Source: Actinomycetota bacterium
GTDB taxonomy: Bacteria; Actinomycetota; Actinomycetes; Mycobacteriales; Pseudonocardiaceae
Reading direction: 5' to 3'
Assembly: GCA_021324675.1 (NCBI GenBank)
Contig: JAJPIR010000132.1
Span: 1-49,412 of the forward strand
DNA: 49,412 bases
Shown: one piece after another, positions 1-8,695 of the stretch
How the letters are laid out: each line of letters starts with the position of its first letter
Numbering within the stretch: position 1 is the first letter of the stretch
The notes under the pieces: generated by a model
Database searches by the model: none
What the model was told of the DNA's origin: nothing
What the model saw: only the letters and a program-made list of their open reading frames with translations
Made by a program: the position numbers and the translations under genes

Positions 1-162
1 CCTGGGACTCCAGTTCCCACGCCGACTGCCAGTCCGACGCCGGTTCCTGGGACTCCAGTTCCCACGCCGACTGCCAGTCCGACGCCGGTTCCTGGGACTC
101 CGGTCCCCACGCCGACCACCACCCCGACGCCCATACCTGGGACGCCGACGCCCACGCCCGCA
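1..162 (+). repeat. 45-bp in-frame tandem repeat coding for a Pro/Thr linker
   Basis: Two identical 45-bp copies (1-45, 46-90), one diverged copy (91-135) and a partial copy (136-162). Each full unit encodes 15 residues of the PGTPVPTP type, so gain or loss of a unit keeps the frame and only changes linker length. The array starts at the window edge and probably extends upstream. Confidence 0.85.
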
Positions 163-486
163 CCTGGGGTAACGCCCACGACCACGGTCCTGCGGGCGTT
201 CCCGAGCCCTGCCTTCGAGGGCTTCCCCGTGATCCTCTTCGCGCAGGTGTCACCCCGAAACGCGGCCGGAAGCGTGCAGTTTAAGGACGGGACCACCCAG
301 ATCGGCGGACCGGTGATGGTATTCGACGGCTTTGCTCTCGGCTTTGCCCCGGGATTGAATGAGGGCGCACATGAGTTGACCGCAGAATTCACTCCTACTA
401 AACCGGAGGCCTACCAACCGTCGTCCGATTCCGAGCCGCTGACGGTGAAGTCGCTGTTCCATTGGCTGTTCACATTCCGGTGGTGA
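1..486 (+). CDS. C-terminal part of a Pro/Thr-repeat, Ig-like domain surface protein (5' truncated by window edge)
   Basis: The frame is open from base 1 and ends in TGA at 484-486. The first 54 or so residues are Pro/Thr/Val-rich repeats (PGTPVPTPTASPTPV type), a typical extended wall-spanning linker. They are followed by one bacterial Ig-like (Big_3 type) domain with the AAGSVQFKDG motif. The domain closely resembles the second Ig-like domain of the PstS-like protein ending at 4226, so the two genes are paralogous in this part. The protein ends in a short aromatic tail (SLFHWLFTFRW) with no LPxTG signal and no clear membrane anchor. The sortase-fold gene follows downstream on the same strand. 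An extracellular, possibly adhesive role is inferred; the N-terminal part is outside the window. Confidence 0.75.
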   Translation, partial: PGTPVPTPTASPTPVPGTPVPTPTASPTPVPGTPVPTPTTTPTPIPGTPTPTPAPGVTPTTTVLRAFPSPAFEGFPVILFAQVSPRNAAGSVQFKDGTTQIGGPVMVFDGFALGFAPGLNEGAHELTAEFTPTKPEAYQPSSDSEPLTVKSLFHWLFTFRW

Positions 487-674
487 CCGCTATCTGGCAA
501 CGCTCCTGAACGGAGCGGCGCGCGATATGTGATCCTACTCATAGCTTGTCAGGAGCTCCATGGAGCGACGTCCTGGGTTGCCGCCTTGCTGGCGCCGCGC
601 CAGGGCAACACTGACACCGATGACAGAGCAGATCGAGAACGGCCCTGCTCATGACTACTCGATGGGAGGTTCCT

Positions 675-1679
675 GTGGGCGGAGTCGCAGGCGATCATTC
701 AGACGCCTTCCGCCGAATCAGGAGCGATCCCGCCGATGGCCGGGGTCTCGGGCGGCAGGGTGGGCGCGGTGTGCATCAGCGGTCAGTGACAGATGTGGAG
801 CGACCCCGAGCATTGGTCGCTGACCGGAAGCCGAGCAGCCCTGAATATCGACTATTTGGCCAGGTGCTGGCCATTATTGCAGTGCTGGGATTGTCCTTCT
901 TAGTAGAGTTGGGTTTTTTGGGTAACCTTCGTCACGACCGGGATCAGGTCCAACTGGCCACGCAATTCCGGGGCGAGCTTATCAGAGGAATTGCGCCGAT
1001 TGGTCCGGTCGATGATGTAAATACGCCGTTGGCCTTGGGCGCGCCGGTGGCCCTGCTAGAGATCCCGCGGTTGAATTTGCGGGAAGTCGTCGTGCAAGGC
1101 ACGTCACCGGTTCTGATGATGTCGGGGCCGGGTCACCGGCGAGACACTCCGTTTCCAGGCCAGGTGGGGACTAGCGTGATCGCCGGGCGGCGGGCCACCT
1201 ACGGCGGACCGTTCCGATCGATTGATCAGCTGCGCGCGGGCGACCAGATCATGGTGATCACTGGGCAGGGTAAGCATACGTTTGTGGTGCTCGGGATACG
1301 GCGCAGTGGAGATCCGGTGCCACCCGCATTGACCTCGGGCGAAGGTCGCCTCACCCTCGTGACCACCGACGGACCGCCGTTGCGGCCAACTGACGTACTG
1401 CGCGTGGACGCGAAGCTGACTAGCCCTGCCCAACTCGCACCTGCAGCGTTGCCATCACAGGAACTGCTGGCTGCCGAGGCGGCGATGGCCGGTGACCGCT
1501 TAGCCCTGGTCGGTGTTGCCGGGTGGTCCATCTTGTTCGCCGTGGTGGCCGTCGCAACGGTGTGGTTGCGCTTTTACGGTGGGGCGTGGCCGGCATGGTT
1601 GATTGGCGCCCCTGTGCTGGTCTCGATTGACTTGGTGTTGGTCGATGAGATCGCTGCCCTGCTGCCGAACATATTGTGA
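675..1679 (+). CDS. Sortase-fold membrane protein (class E-like) without catalytic His and Cys
   Basis: About 334 residues. An N-terminal cytoplasmic stretch precedes a membrane segment (LAIIAVLGLSFLVELGFL), then an extracellular sortase domain (PVALLEIPRLNLREVVVQG, TSVIAGRRATYGGPF, GRLTLVTTDG, DVLRVDA), and two further C-terminal membrane segments. In active sortases the second block carries the catalytic His (AGHR type) and the fourth the catalytic Cys (TC). Here the codons are cgg (Arg) and acc (Thr), so transpeptidase activity is unlikely. A GTG start at 675 is preferred because GGGAGG lies five bases upstream; an ATG at 651 is the longer alternative. It sits between two genes for Ig-like surface proteins, neither of which shows an LPxTG signal in this window. 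A non-catalytic scaffold or anchoring role is inference. Confidence 0.8.
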   Translation: MGGVAGDHSDAFRRIRSDPADGRGLGRQGGRGVHQRSVTDVERPRALVADRKPSSPEYRLFGQVLAIIAVLGLSFLVELGFLGNLRHDRDQVQLATQFRGELIRGIAPIGPVDDVNTPLALGAPVALLEIPRLNLREVVVQGTSPVLMMSGPGHRRDTPFPGQVGTSVIAGRRATYGGPFRSIDQLRAGDQIMVITGQGKHTFVVLGIRRSGDPVPPALTSGEGRLTLVTTDGPPLRPTDVLRVDAKLTSPAQLAPAALPSQELLAAEAAMAGDRLALVGVAGWSILFAVVAVATVWLRFYGGAWPAWLIGAPVLVSIDLVLVDEIAALLPNIL

Positions 1680-2318
1680 ACCGGTAACGCTCTATGCGGT
1701 CACGCCCATGCCGGATATGCGGAAAGGTCCACAATCTGGCCGTGGACCTGCACGCGCTGTCTCACGCGGTCCAGCACCACGCCATCATGCTTCAACAGAG
1801 GCTGGTGTGTCAGCTTCGCCGTGCGACGAACTCGGCGCCATCTCCGCAGTTTCGCCGGCAGCGCCTTCTCGCGGTCAGTGCAGGCCGATCCGTTATCCGG
1901 CATCGTGGGTGCGCCATCTTGGGTGTGCGCATCGTCGGCCAGGTGCTGGTCCCCACAGACTGGCTCCTTGGTCAGCCGTTGAGGAGAAGTTCGGAAAACT
2001 TGCGCACAAACGGATGAGCACAGCTGATAGTGTCCGCAATTGAGGAACCGCTCGGAGCTCCGCCACGACGGGCATTCGGGTGCCGCTTCTTTCCGTAGCA
2101 GGTTGTCGAGGCTATTGCCGGTCACCGCACGGACTCGATGACGGTATTGCTCGACGCTTTTGCAAGTGCTCATTGCCTGCGATCGGCACGGTGACCAGGT
2201 GGCACTTAAGGCTCGACAGACGTCCCCTGTGGGCTTGGTCGTCACCTATGCACCGATTGTCGTTCATCTCCGCGGTGGAGCGTCACCACATCACACACCG
2301 TGGGAGCGTGGCAGGTGG
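1680..2318. other. Intergenic region with no supported gene
   Basis: About 640 bases between the sortase-fold gene and the PstS-like gene. Open frames exist on both strands (for example 1694-2017 plus and 1700-2245 minus), but none gives recognisable protein sequence and none has a convincing ribosome binding site. A single GTTCATCTCCG resembling one PHO half-site lies at 2262-2272, without a second copy beside it. The region may hold a long leader or decayed coding sequence; nothing firmer can be said. Confidence 0.4.
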
Positions 2319-4226
2319 ATGACAGCAATGCCGGGTAAGGTGCCGTGGCAATCCTGGCTGGCCGCGCTGGCCGCGCTGGCCGCGCTGCTCGCTGCCACGC
2401 TCGGCGCGCAGATCCTGCTTGCCCCAGGTGCCCAGGCCGCTGAATTCATTCCGATCAGCGGCTCCGGCTCCAATTGGAGCGCGAATGCGCTGAATCAGTG
2501 GCGGCAGGCTGTCAACAACCTCGACGGCATGATGGTGAGCTTTTCACCCGATGACTCGACGAATGGCCGTGATGACTTCCGGGCTGGTCGAGTCGACTTC
2601 GCCGTCTCGGACATGCCCTACGGCGGCAGCGAGGAAGGCATCCCTGACCCTCCGCCCGCGCGGCCTTTCGGATACCTGCCGATCGTCGCGGGCGGCACCG
2701 CGTTCATGTACAACCTCACGATCGGTGACAAGCGTGTCACCAACCTCCGGCTGTCCGGCGAGACCATCGCGAAGATCTTCACCCAGCTGATCACCAGCTG
2801 GGCTGATCCGGCGATCAAAGCCGACAATCCCGGGCTCGCCCTGCCCGCGCGCCGCATCGTGCCCGTGGTGCGGTCAGACTCCGCGGCCCCCACCGCACAG
2901 TTCACCGCCTGGCTGGCCAGCCAGTACCCGGCGATCTGGGACGCCTACTGCCAGCGCGCCGGTAGGCAGGTTGCACCCTGCGGGCCGACCTCGTCCTATC
3001 CGTTGGTGCCGAGCATGCAAGCGCTGGCGGGCTCATCCGGGGTGACCGGGTTCGTCGCCCAGGGTTCCACCGACGGCGCGATCACTTACGCCGAGTATTC
3101 CTACGCCCACAGGGCGGGTTTGCCCGTGGCCAAGGTGCTCAACGCTGCGAACTACTACGTCGAGCCCACCGCGAGCAATGTGGCCGTGGCCTTGCTCGCG
3201 GCAAAGGTTCGACCGGACCTGACTCAGGATCTGAGCCAGGTCTACAGCGATCCCGATCCTCGCGCCTACCCGCTGTCCAGCTACAGCTACATGATCGTTC
3301 CGCAGGTTCCGACTGCCAACTTCGGCACCGACAAGGGCCGCACGCTCGCTGAGTTCGCCTATTACGCAGTGTGCGATGGGCAGCAATACGCTGACGCGCT
3401 CGGGTATACGCCACTACCGGTTAACCTTGTCCAGGCCGCCGTCGCTCAGATCAACCAGATCCCGGGCGCCTCCCAAAAGATCAACAGCAATGACCTCAGC
3501 AACTGCCACAACCTGACGTTGTCAGCTGATGGTTCCGACCAGTTGATCAAAAGCGTGCCGCAGCCTTCACCCTGCGACCTCAGGTCGGCGCTGACCCAGT
3601 GCACCAGCGGTACCGGTGGTGCCACCGCGCCGACGCCCACCACGATCACGCTGGACATGTCTCCCGCTTCGCCGTTGGCGGCGAACACCGTGGAGACGCT
3701 GACCGCGACGGTCCGACCTTCCTCGGCAGCGGGCACGGTGCAGTTCAAAGATGGGATCAGCACCATCGGTGGTCCGGTGGCGGTCTCCGGCGGGACCGCA
3801 TCGACCACCACGACGTTGGTGCCGGGGAATCACTCGTTGACTGCGGTGTTCACCCCCGCAGACCTGTCGGATCTGAATGCATCAACGTCTCCGGCGATAT
3901 CCGGCATGGTCAATGCGCCGGCTGGTGCGGAGACCACCACGACCACGTTCACAGTGATTCCCAGCGGCCCGGTCATCCAAGGCGTCCCGGTGATCCTCGT
4001 CGCGAAGGTGGCGCCCGCAAACGCCGCAGGCACAGTCCAATTCATGGACGGGGATACCCCATTGGGCCCACCACGGCCGGTCTTCGGTGGTTTCGCGCTG
4101 ACGGTTACCTCGCAGCTGGCCAAGGGAACTCATGCACTGACCGCAACGTTCCTGCCGGCCAATCCGGCGACGTTCGCGCCCTCGACGCCGGCTCCTGTCT
4201 CACTGAGCGTAACTGGGCTGTCGTAG
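2319..4226 (+). CDS. Secreted PstS-like substrate-binding protein fused to two Ig-like domains
   Basis: About 635 residues. A signal peptide with an Ala/Leu core (LAALAALAALLAATLGAQ) is followed by AEF. A PstS-type periplasmic-binding domain spans about residues 40-415 (ISGSGSNWSANALNQWRQ, VDFAVSDMPYGG, IVAGGTAFMYNL, LSGETIAKIF, NPGLALPARRIVPVVRSD, EPTASNVAV). Two Ig-like repeats follow at about 445-540 and 545-635 (AAGTVQFKDG, AAGTVQFMDG). There is no lipobox, so it is secreted rather than lipid-anchored. The loop that reads RSDGSGTT in the genuine PstS of this window is RSDSAAPT here, removing the Ser-Gly-Thr phosphate contacts. It probably no longer imports phosphate and may be a surface binding protein. 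ATG 2319 is chosen because it directly precedes the signal peptide. Confidence 0.85.
   Translation: MTAMPGKVPWQSWLAALAALAALLAATLGAQILLAPGAQAAEFIPISGSGSNWSANALNQWRQAVNNLDGMMVSFSPDDSTNGRDDFRAGRVDFAVSDMPYGGSEEGIPDPPPARPFGYLPIVAGGTAFMYNLTIGDKRVTNLRLSGETIAKIFTQLITSWADPAIKADNPGLALPARRIVPVVRSDSAAPTAQFTAWLASQYPAIWDAYCQRAGRQVAPCGPTSSYPLVPSMQALAGSSGVTGFVAQGSTDGAITYAEYSYAHRAGLPVAKVLNAANYYVEPTASNVAVALLAAKVRPDLTQDLSQVYSDPDPRAYPLSSYSYMIVPQVPTANFGTDKGRTLAEFAYYAVCDGQQYADALGYTPLPVNLVQAAVAQINQIPGASQKINSNDLSNCHNLTLSADGSDQLIKSVPQPSPCDLRSALTQCTSGTGGATAPTPTTITLDMSPASPLAANTVETLTATVRPSSAAGTVQFKDGISTIGGPVAVSGGTASTTTTLVPGNHSLTAVFTPADLSDLNASTSPAISGMVNAPAGAETTTTTFTVIPSGPVIQGVPVILVAKVAPANAAGTVQFMDGDTPLGPPRPVFGGFALTVTSQLAKGTHALTATFLPANPATFAPSTPAPVSLSVTGLS
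2358..2384 (+). repeat. Three 9-bp repeats within the signal peptide
   Basis: CTGGCCGCG occurs three times in tandem and encodes Leu-Ala-Ala in the hydrophobic core of the signal peptide of the PstS-like Ig protein. Unit changes would keep the frame and alter core length by three residues. Confidence 0.7.
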
Positions 4227-4429
4227 CCTGCAATCTCTGCTGCAAGTGCACAGGGTGGCGGCTCCCGCACGGTAAGTGATTCACCGTAATGCCACGACGT
4301 GTCCTAGAGACAAACGTCGTGTACAAATGCAAGAACAGATGCAATCGCATATCCTCGCGCTACCTCACTTGGAGTGTTGACCGCTCTGGCTGGCTGCTCG
4401 CTGGCGGAGTTGATGGAGAGGTTCGATCG

Positions 4430-4657
4430 ATGTCGCTAGTCACAAACGGTATGCCTGCCGGGGGGTTGACGTGGAGAAAGAGCAGTCGTAGCAATCCCAA
4501 CGGCAACTGTGTGGAGTTGGCGGAGCTGGAACACGCCAAGATCGCCGTACGCAACTCCCGGCACCCGGCAGGCCCTACCCAGGTCTACAGCCGGGCCGCG
4601 ATGGCCGTATTTATCGGCGCGGTGAAGGGCGATGGATTCGCTTCCACGACCGGGTGA
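4430..4657 (+). CDS. DUF397 domain protein
   Basis: 75 residues covering a complete DUF397 domain: LTWRKSSRSNPNGNCVELAEL, IAVRNSRHP, then a C-terminal block with AAMAVFIGAVKGDGF. ATG 4430 is supported by GGAGAGG about eight bases upstream; the longer frame from 4289 has no such support. DUF397 proteins (the BldB family in Streptomyces) are small actinomycete regulators, typically encoded beside XRE/DUF5753 proteins and thought to act with them in development or antibiotic control. The XRE partner follows immediately on the same strand. A role as that regulator's partner is inferred from this pairing. Confidence 0.88.
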   Translation: MSLVTNGMPAGGLTWRKSSRSNPNGNCVELAELEHAKIAVRNSRHPAGPTQVYSRAAMAVFIGAVKGDGFASTTG

Positions 4658-4754
4658 TCCACTGACCCGGCACGGGGAAGCTCTAGCCGGGCTTTGCGAG
4701 GGTCTTACCGCGGTCTATGGTGAGACCATCCGTAGTGCTTCACCCGTAGGAGGA

Positions 4755-5657
4755 ATGGTGAGAGCGGCTCGGTCGGGTCACGATCCGGCCATAGGTCACG
4801 CTCCGGTACGACCGCAGGGGCCCACCGCGCTGCGTATCGTGTTGGGTAATCAGCTACGTCAGCTCCGAGAAGCAAGTGGGATCACTGCTGGAGCAGCTGG
4901 CCACGCGATTCGGGCGTCCCATGCCAAGATCAGCCGCATGGAACTCGGACGGGTCGGGTTCAAGGAGCGTGACGTGGCAGATCTGCTCACTCTCTATGGC
5001 ATTACTGACGAGCAGGAGCGCGGCGCGTTCCTGGCGTTAGCCCGGCGGGCCAATGTGCCCGGCTGGTGGCACCACTACAGCGATATCTTGCCGGCCTGGT
5101 TCGAGATGTATCTCGGCCTGGAGCAGGCAGCTTCGGTGATCCGTACTTACGAGCCGCAGCTCGTGCCCGGCCTGTTGCAAACCGAGGAAGGTGCGCGGGC
5201 TGTCTTCCAGCTTGGCCACCCGGACGCCAGCAGCGCTGATATCGAGCGTCGGGTCGCATTGCGGATGAAACGGCAGCGGGTGCTCACCCAGCCGGAAGCC
5301 CCCAACTTGTGGGCGGTGATCGACGAGGCCGCGTTATGGCGCCTCGACGGGCGCGCCGCGATGCGTAACCAGATCCAGCATCTGATCGACATGGCTGAGC
5401 TGCCCAACGTCACGCTGCAAGTAATGCCGTTCTACTCGGGTGCGCACGCAGCCGTCGGCGGTCCGTTCACGATCCTGCGGTTTTCCGAGCGCGATCTGCC
5501 CGACCTGGTTTACCTGGAGCAACTGACCAGCGCGCTGTATCTGGACAAGAACGAGGACGTCCAGCACTACCTCGTGGTCATGGACCGGCTTTGCGTGCAG
5601 GCCAAGTCTCCGGCAGAGACGATCAGGTTCCTGAACAGCACCCTCAAAGAAACCTGA
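4755..5657 (+). CDS. XRE-family regulator with DUF5753 domain
   Basis: About 300 residues. A helix-turn-helix domain (LGNQLRQLREASGITAGAAGHAIRASHAKISRMELGR) occupies roughly residues 25-80. A DUF5753 domain fills the rest, with the characteristic GLEQAASVIRTYEPQLVPGLLQTEEGAR, then LWAVIDEAALWR, HLIDMAELPNVTLQVMPF and DLVYLEQL. These proteins pair with DUF397 proteins such as the one just upstream. The start is uncertain: AGGAGG at 4748-4753 favours ATG 4755 or the adjacent GTG 4758, whereas the open frame reaches 4632, overlapping the DUF397 gene. The stop is 13 bases from the stop of the convergent methyltransferase gene. Confidence 0.9.
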   Translation: MVRAARSGHDPAIGHAPVRPQGPTALRIVLGNQLRQLREASGITAGAAGHAIRASHAKISRMELGRVGFKERDVADLLTLYGITDEQERGAFLALARRANVPGWWHHYSDILPAWFEMYLGLEQAASVIRTYEPQLVPGLLQTEEGARAVFQLGHPDASSADIERRVALRMKRQRVLTQPEAPNLWAVIDEAALWRLDGRAAMRNQIQHLIDMAELPNVTLQVMPFYSGAHAAVGGPFTILRFSERDLPDLVYLEQLTSALYLDKNEDVQHYLVVMDRLCVQAKSPAETIRFLNSTLKET

Positions 5658-5670
5658 TAGCGAGGATCAA

Positions 5671-6492
5671 TCAGGCCTTGCGGGCCAGCCCGCAATATTG
5701 GTGTACCTCGATGGGGACGCCGATTTCGCTGGGATCCGGGCGCCACATCGAGCACGACACGACGCCCGGTTCCAGCAGCTCCAGCCCGTCGAAGAAGCTG
5801 ATGACCTGTTGGCGGTTGCGGTGTCTGATCGGGGTGCCGCCGTTTTCGTTCCAATGCCGCATGGACGCATCCACCGCTTCGCCGTGAATTTCCGCGGTGG
5901 GGTGGGAGATGGCCAGGTAACTGCCGGAAGGCAGGGCGTCCAGAAGCCGCTTGACCACGGCATGCGCCTCGGCGTCATCGATGATGTAGTTGATGATGCC
6001 GAGCAGCATCAGTGCAATGGGCTGGCTGAAGTCCAACGTGTCCGCAGCCTGCCGCAGGATCTTTTCCGGGTGACGCACATCAGCGTCCAGATATGCGGTG
6101 GCGCCTTGTGACGTACTGGTCAGCAGCGCACGGGCATGCACCAGCACCAGCGGATCGTTGTCAACGTACACAATGCGGCATTGCGGCGCGGTCGCCTGGG
6201 CTACCTCATGGGTGTTGTTGGCCGTGGGTAGCCCGGTGCCAATGTCCAGCAGCTGGCGGATCCCTTGCTTACCGACCAGGTACTTGACGGCTCGCACGAG
6301 GAATCCCCGGTCGGCACGGGCAGCATCGCGTAGATCCGGATCGATGCGCAGAACCTGTTCCCCCACCGCGCGGTCGACCGGATAGTTGTCCTTACCCCCC
6401 AGCAGGTAGTCCCAGAACCGGGCCGAATGCGGAACGGTGGTATCGATGCCCGGAGGGGGCGTCCGTCCGGCCACGGACGAGCTTTCCGCCAC
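5671..6492 (-). CDS. SAM-dependent methyltransferase, Methyltransf_19 (DUF574) family
   Basis: 273 residues, full length for this actinobacterial family. Family features are TTVPHSARFWDYLLGGKDNYPVDR near the N-terminus, the SAM-binding LLDIGTGLPTANNTHEVAQ, the acidic VDNDPLVLVHARALL and LDADVRHPEKIL. The predicted start is GTG, with AGGAGA about seven bases upstream on the minus strand. The substrate of this family is not established. Genes of this type are often found near DUF397/XRE pairs in actinomycetes, and here it converges on one, so a shared regulatory role is possible but unproven. Confidence 0.92.
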   Translation of the reverse strand: MAESSSVAGRTPPPGIDTTVPHSARFWDYLLGGKDNYPVDRAVGEQVLRIDPDLRDAARADRGFLVRAVKYLVGKQGIRQLLDIGTGLPTANNTHEVAQATAPQCRIVYVDNDPLVLVHARALLTSTSQGATAYLDADVRHPEKILRQAADTLDFSQPIALMLLGIINYIIDDAEAHAVVKRLLDALPSGSYLAISHPTAEIHGEAVDASMRHWNENGGTPIRHRNRQQVISFFDGLELLEPGVVSCSMWRPDPSEIGVPIEVHQYCGLARKA

Positions 6493-6663
6493 GCGTCGTC
6501 TCCTACTGTGTGCGCCGATCCCCGACCCGAGGAAACTCTAACTTCCGGGCATCCCATCGAGCACTCTTCCGAACTGATGATCACGTACGCGGTCAACAGG
6601 ACTGCATAGGGTGATGTCGCATTTTCGCTAGCTTCGGCCCGCAGCCAAGGCGATGCTGGGAGC

Positions 6664-8133
6664 GTGCATGAGGACGTCGAGCGGTGCGTCCGCGCAGTCC
6701 AGTCGAAGGATGCGCGATTCGACGGCTGGTTTTTCGTCGCGGTGATCACGACCGGTATCTATTGCCGGCCGAGCTGCCCGGTGGTGCCACCCAAGCCGGA
6801 GAACATGCGCTTCTACCCGAGTGCGGCGGCGGCGCAGCTCGCCGGATTTCGAGCGTGCAAGCGGTGCCGCCCAGATGCCAGCCCTGGATCTCCGCAGTGG
6901 AACGAGCGTGCTGACCTGGTAGCTCGCGCAATGCGGTTGATCGCCGATGGGGTGGTCGACCGGGACGGCGTACCCGGGCTGGCCGCGCGGCTGGGATACA
7001 GCATCCGGCAGATCCAGCGGCAGCTGCTTGCCGAGCTAGGGGCCGGCCCGCTGGCGTTGGCGCGGGCGCAGCGCGCCCAGACCGCCCGGCTGCTGATCGA
7101 GACGAGCTCGCTCCCGATGAGCGACCTGGCCTTCGCCGCAGGCTTCGCCACGGTGCGGGCGTTCAACGACACTGTGCGCGAGGTTTTCGCCCTCACGCCG
7201 ACCGAGCTGCGCGCCCGTGCCGCGCGCAGGCAAGCGCCAGTAGCGTCCGGATCGCTGGTGCTGCGCCTGCCGTTCCGGGCGCCGCTGTGCCCGGACAACC
7301 TGTTCGGGCATCTGGCGGCGACCGCAGTACCCGGGGTAGAGGAGTGGCGTGACGGGGCTTACCGTCGCACCCTGCGGCTGCCGCACGGGTACGGGGTCGC
7401 GGCCTTGCGACCACTGCCTGATCACATCGAGTGCCGGTTGGTCTTGACGGAACTACGCGACCTGGCTACGGCGATTGCTCGCTGCCGGTGGCTGCTCGAT
7501 CTTGACGCGGACCCGGTGGCCGTCGACGAGCTGCTGCGCAGCGACCCGGTGCTCGCCCCGCTGGTGGACAAGAATCCCGGCCGCCGGGTGCCCCGCACCG
7601 TCGATGCGCCGGAATTGGCGGTACGCGCGGTGCTCGGTCAGCAGGTGTCAACCCAGGCGGCCTGCACCCATGCTGGGCGGTTGGTGGCCGCATACGGTGA
7701 CCCGGTGAACGATGCCGGAGGGGGCCTGACCCACCTGTTCCCCGATACCGCAGCGCTCGCCTCGCTGGACCCGGCTTCGCTTGCCGTACCGCAAGCGCGC
7801 CGCACCACGCTTACCTCCCTGGTCAGCGCCCTGACCACCGGTGAGATCGACCTCAGCCCCGCCAGTGATTGGCAACAGGCCCGTGCTCAGCTTGCTCGCC
7901 TCCCCGGTTTCGGTCCCTGGACCATCGAAACGATCGCGATGCGCGCGTTGGGTGACCCGGATGCTTTCGTTGCCGCCGATCTGGGGGTACGCCGCGCCGC
8001 CCGGAACCTCAACCTTCCGGTCAGCGCTCCGGGTCTAACCCGCCACGCCGCCGCATGGCGGCCTTGGCGCGCGTACGCCGTTCAGTACCTATGGGCATCC
8101 GGTGATCATCCGATCAACCGGTTGCCAGCGTGA
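6664..8133 (+). CDS. alkA: Ada-type activator fused to AlkA DNA-3-methyladenine glycosylase
   Basis: 489 residues with four parts. An Ada zinc domain carries Cys34, Cys38, Cys65 and Cys68 (GIYCRPSC, ACKRCRPDA); Cys34 is the expected methyl-phosphotriester acceptor. An AraC-type helix-turn-helix spans about 85-185. An AlkA N-terminal domain covers about 195-315. A HhH-GPD glycosylase domain runs from about 320 (VRAVLGQQVS, LPGFGPWTIETIAMRALG) with the catalytic Asp in FVAADLGVR. It senses alkylation damage, activates transcription, and excises alkylated purines. The GTG start opens MHEDVERCVRAVQSKDARFDGWF, the usual N-terminus of the family. The ogt gene follows 14 bases after the stop, consistent with one alkylation-repair operon. 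Confidence 0.95.
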   Translation: MHEDVERCVRAVQSKDARFDGWFFVAVITTGIYCRPSCPVVPPKPENMRFYPSAAAAQLAGFRACKRCRPDASPGSPQWNERADLVARAMRLIADGVVDRDGVPGLAARLGYSIRQIQRQLLAELGAGPLALARAQRAQTARLLIETSSLPMSDLAFAAGFATVRAFNDTVREVFALTPTELRARAARRQAPVASGSLVLRLPFRAPLCPDNLFGHLAATAVPGVEEWRDGAYRRTLRLPHGYGVAALRPLPDHIECRLVLTELRDLATAIARCRWLLDLDADPVAVDELLRSDPVLAPLVDKNPGRRVPRTVDAPELAVRAVLGQQVSTQAACTHAGRLVAAYGDPVNDAGGGLTHLFPDTAALASLDPASLAVPQARRTTLTSLVSALTTGEIDLSPASDWQQARAQLARLPGFGPWTIETIAMRALGDPDAFVAADLGVRRAARNLNLPVSAPGLTRHAAAWRPWRAYAVQYLWASGDHPINRLPA

Positions 8134-8147
8134 GGAGACAGACAACT

Positions 8148-8663
8148 GTGGAACATCGAGTACACACCATGGTGGACAGCCCGGTCGGCCCACTTACCCT
8201 GGCGGCCGTCGACGGCGTGCTCAGCGGCCTCTACATGAACCTGCAGCGGCACCGACCAATGGAAGAGACGTTCGGTGCCCCGGATCCCACCCCGTTCCAC
8301 GAGGTGATCAGGCAGCTAGCGGAGTACTTCGGCGGGCAACGAACCGACTTCGACGTGCCGATGACACTCGCTGGTACCCCGTTCCAGCGCACCGTGTGGG
8401 CGGCACTGCGCGAGATCCCCTACGGCCAAACGCGATCCTACGGCGAGCTGGCCGAGCAGATCGGCCGCCCGGGCGCCGCCCGTGCGGTCGGGCTGGCCAA
8501 CGGACGCAACCCGATCGGCATCATCGTGCCCTGCCATCGGGTGGTGGGCGCGACCGGCAGCCTTACCGGCTACGGCGGCGGTCTGGAACGCAAGCAGTAC
8601 CTGCTCGAATTCGAATACCGCAACCTTGCTCGCAACGGCGACAGCATGCTCCTGCACCCCTAA
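8148..8663 (+). CDS. ogt: Methylated-DNA--protein-cysteine methyltransferase
   Basis: About 171 residues. The N-terminal MGMT domain (TMVDSPVGPLTLAAVDGVL) precedes the DNA-binding and active-site domain (GTPFQRTVWAALREIPYGQTRSYGELA, ARAVGLANGRNP, IIVPCHRVVG). The Cys in PCHRV is the suicide acceptor that removes the methyl group from O6-methylguanine. GTG 8148 is preferred because GAGGAG lies ten bases upstream; the open frame also begins with a GTG at 8130 that overlaps the alkA stop. It is co-directional with and adjacent to the Ada-AlkA gene, so the two are likely co-transcribed. Confidence 0.95.
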   Translation: MEHRVHTMVDSPVGPLTLAAVDGVLSGLYMNLQRHRPMEETFGAPDPTPFHEVIRQLAEYFGGQRTDFDVPMTLAGTPFQRTVWAALREIPYGQTRSYGELAEQIGRPGAARAVGLANGRNPIGIIVPCHRVVGATGSLTGYGGGLERKQYLLEFEYRNLARNGDSMLLHP

Positions 8664-8695
8664 GTGCCGCGCGCCGGGTCGTGGCGTCGAATCTT

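Noticed and set aside
1700-2245. Long minus-strand open frame of 181 codons
   Set aside because: The translation has no recognisable motif, is rich in Arg, Cys and His as expected of an antisense frame, and has no ribosome binding site.
2262-2272. GTTCATCTCCG resembling a PHO half-site before the PstS-like gene
   Set aside because: Only one 11-bp unit is present; the adjacent 11 bases do not match, so a PHO box is not supported.
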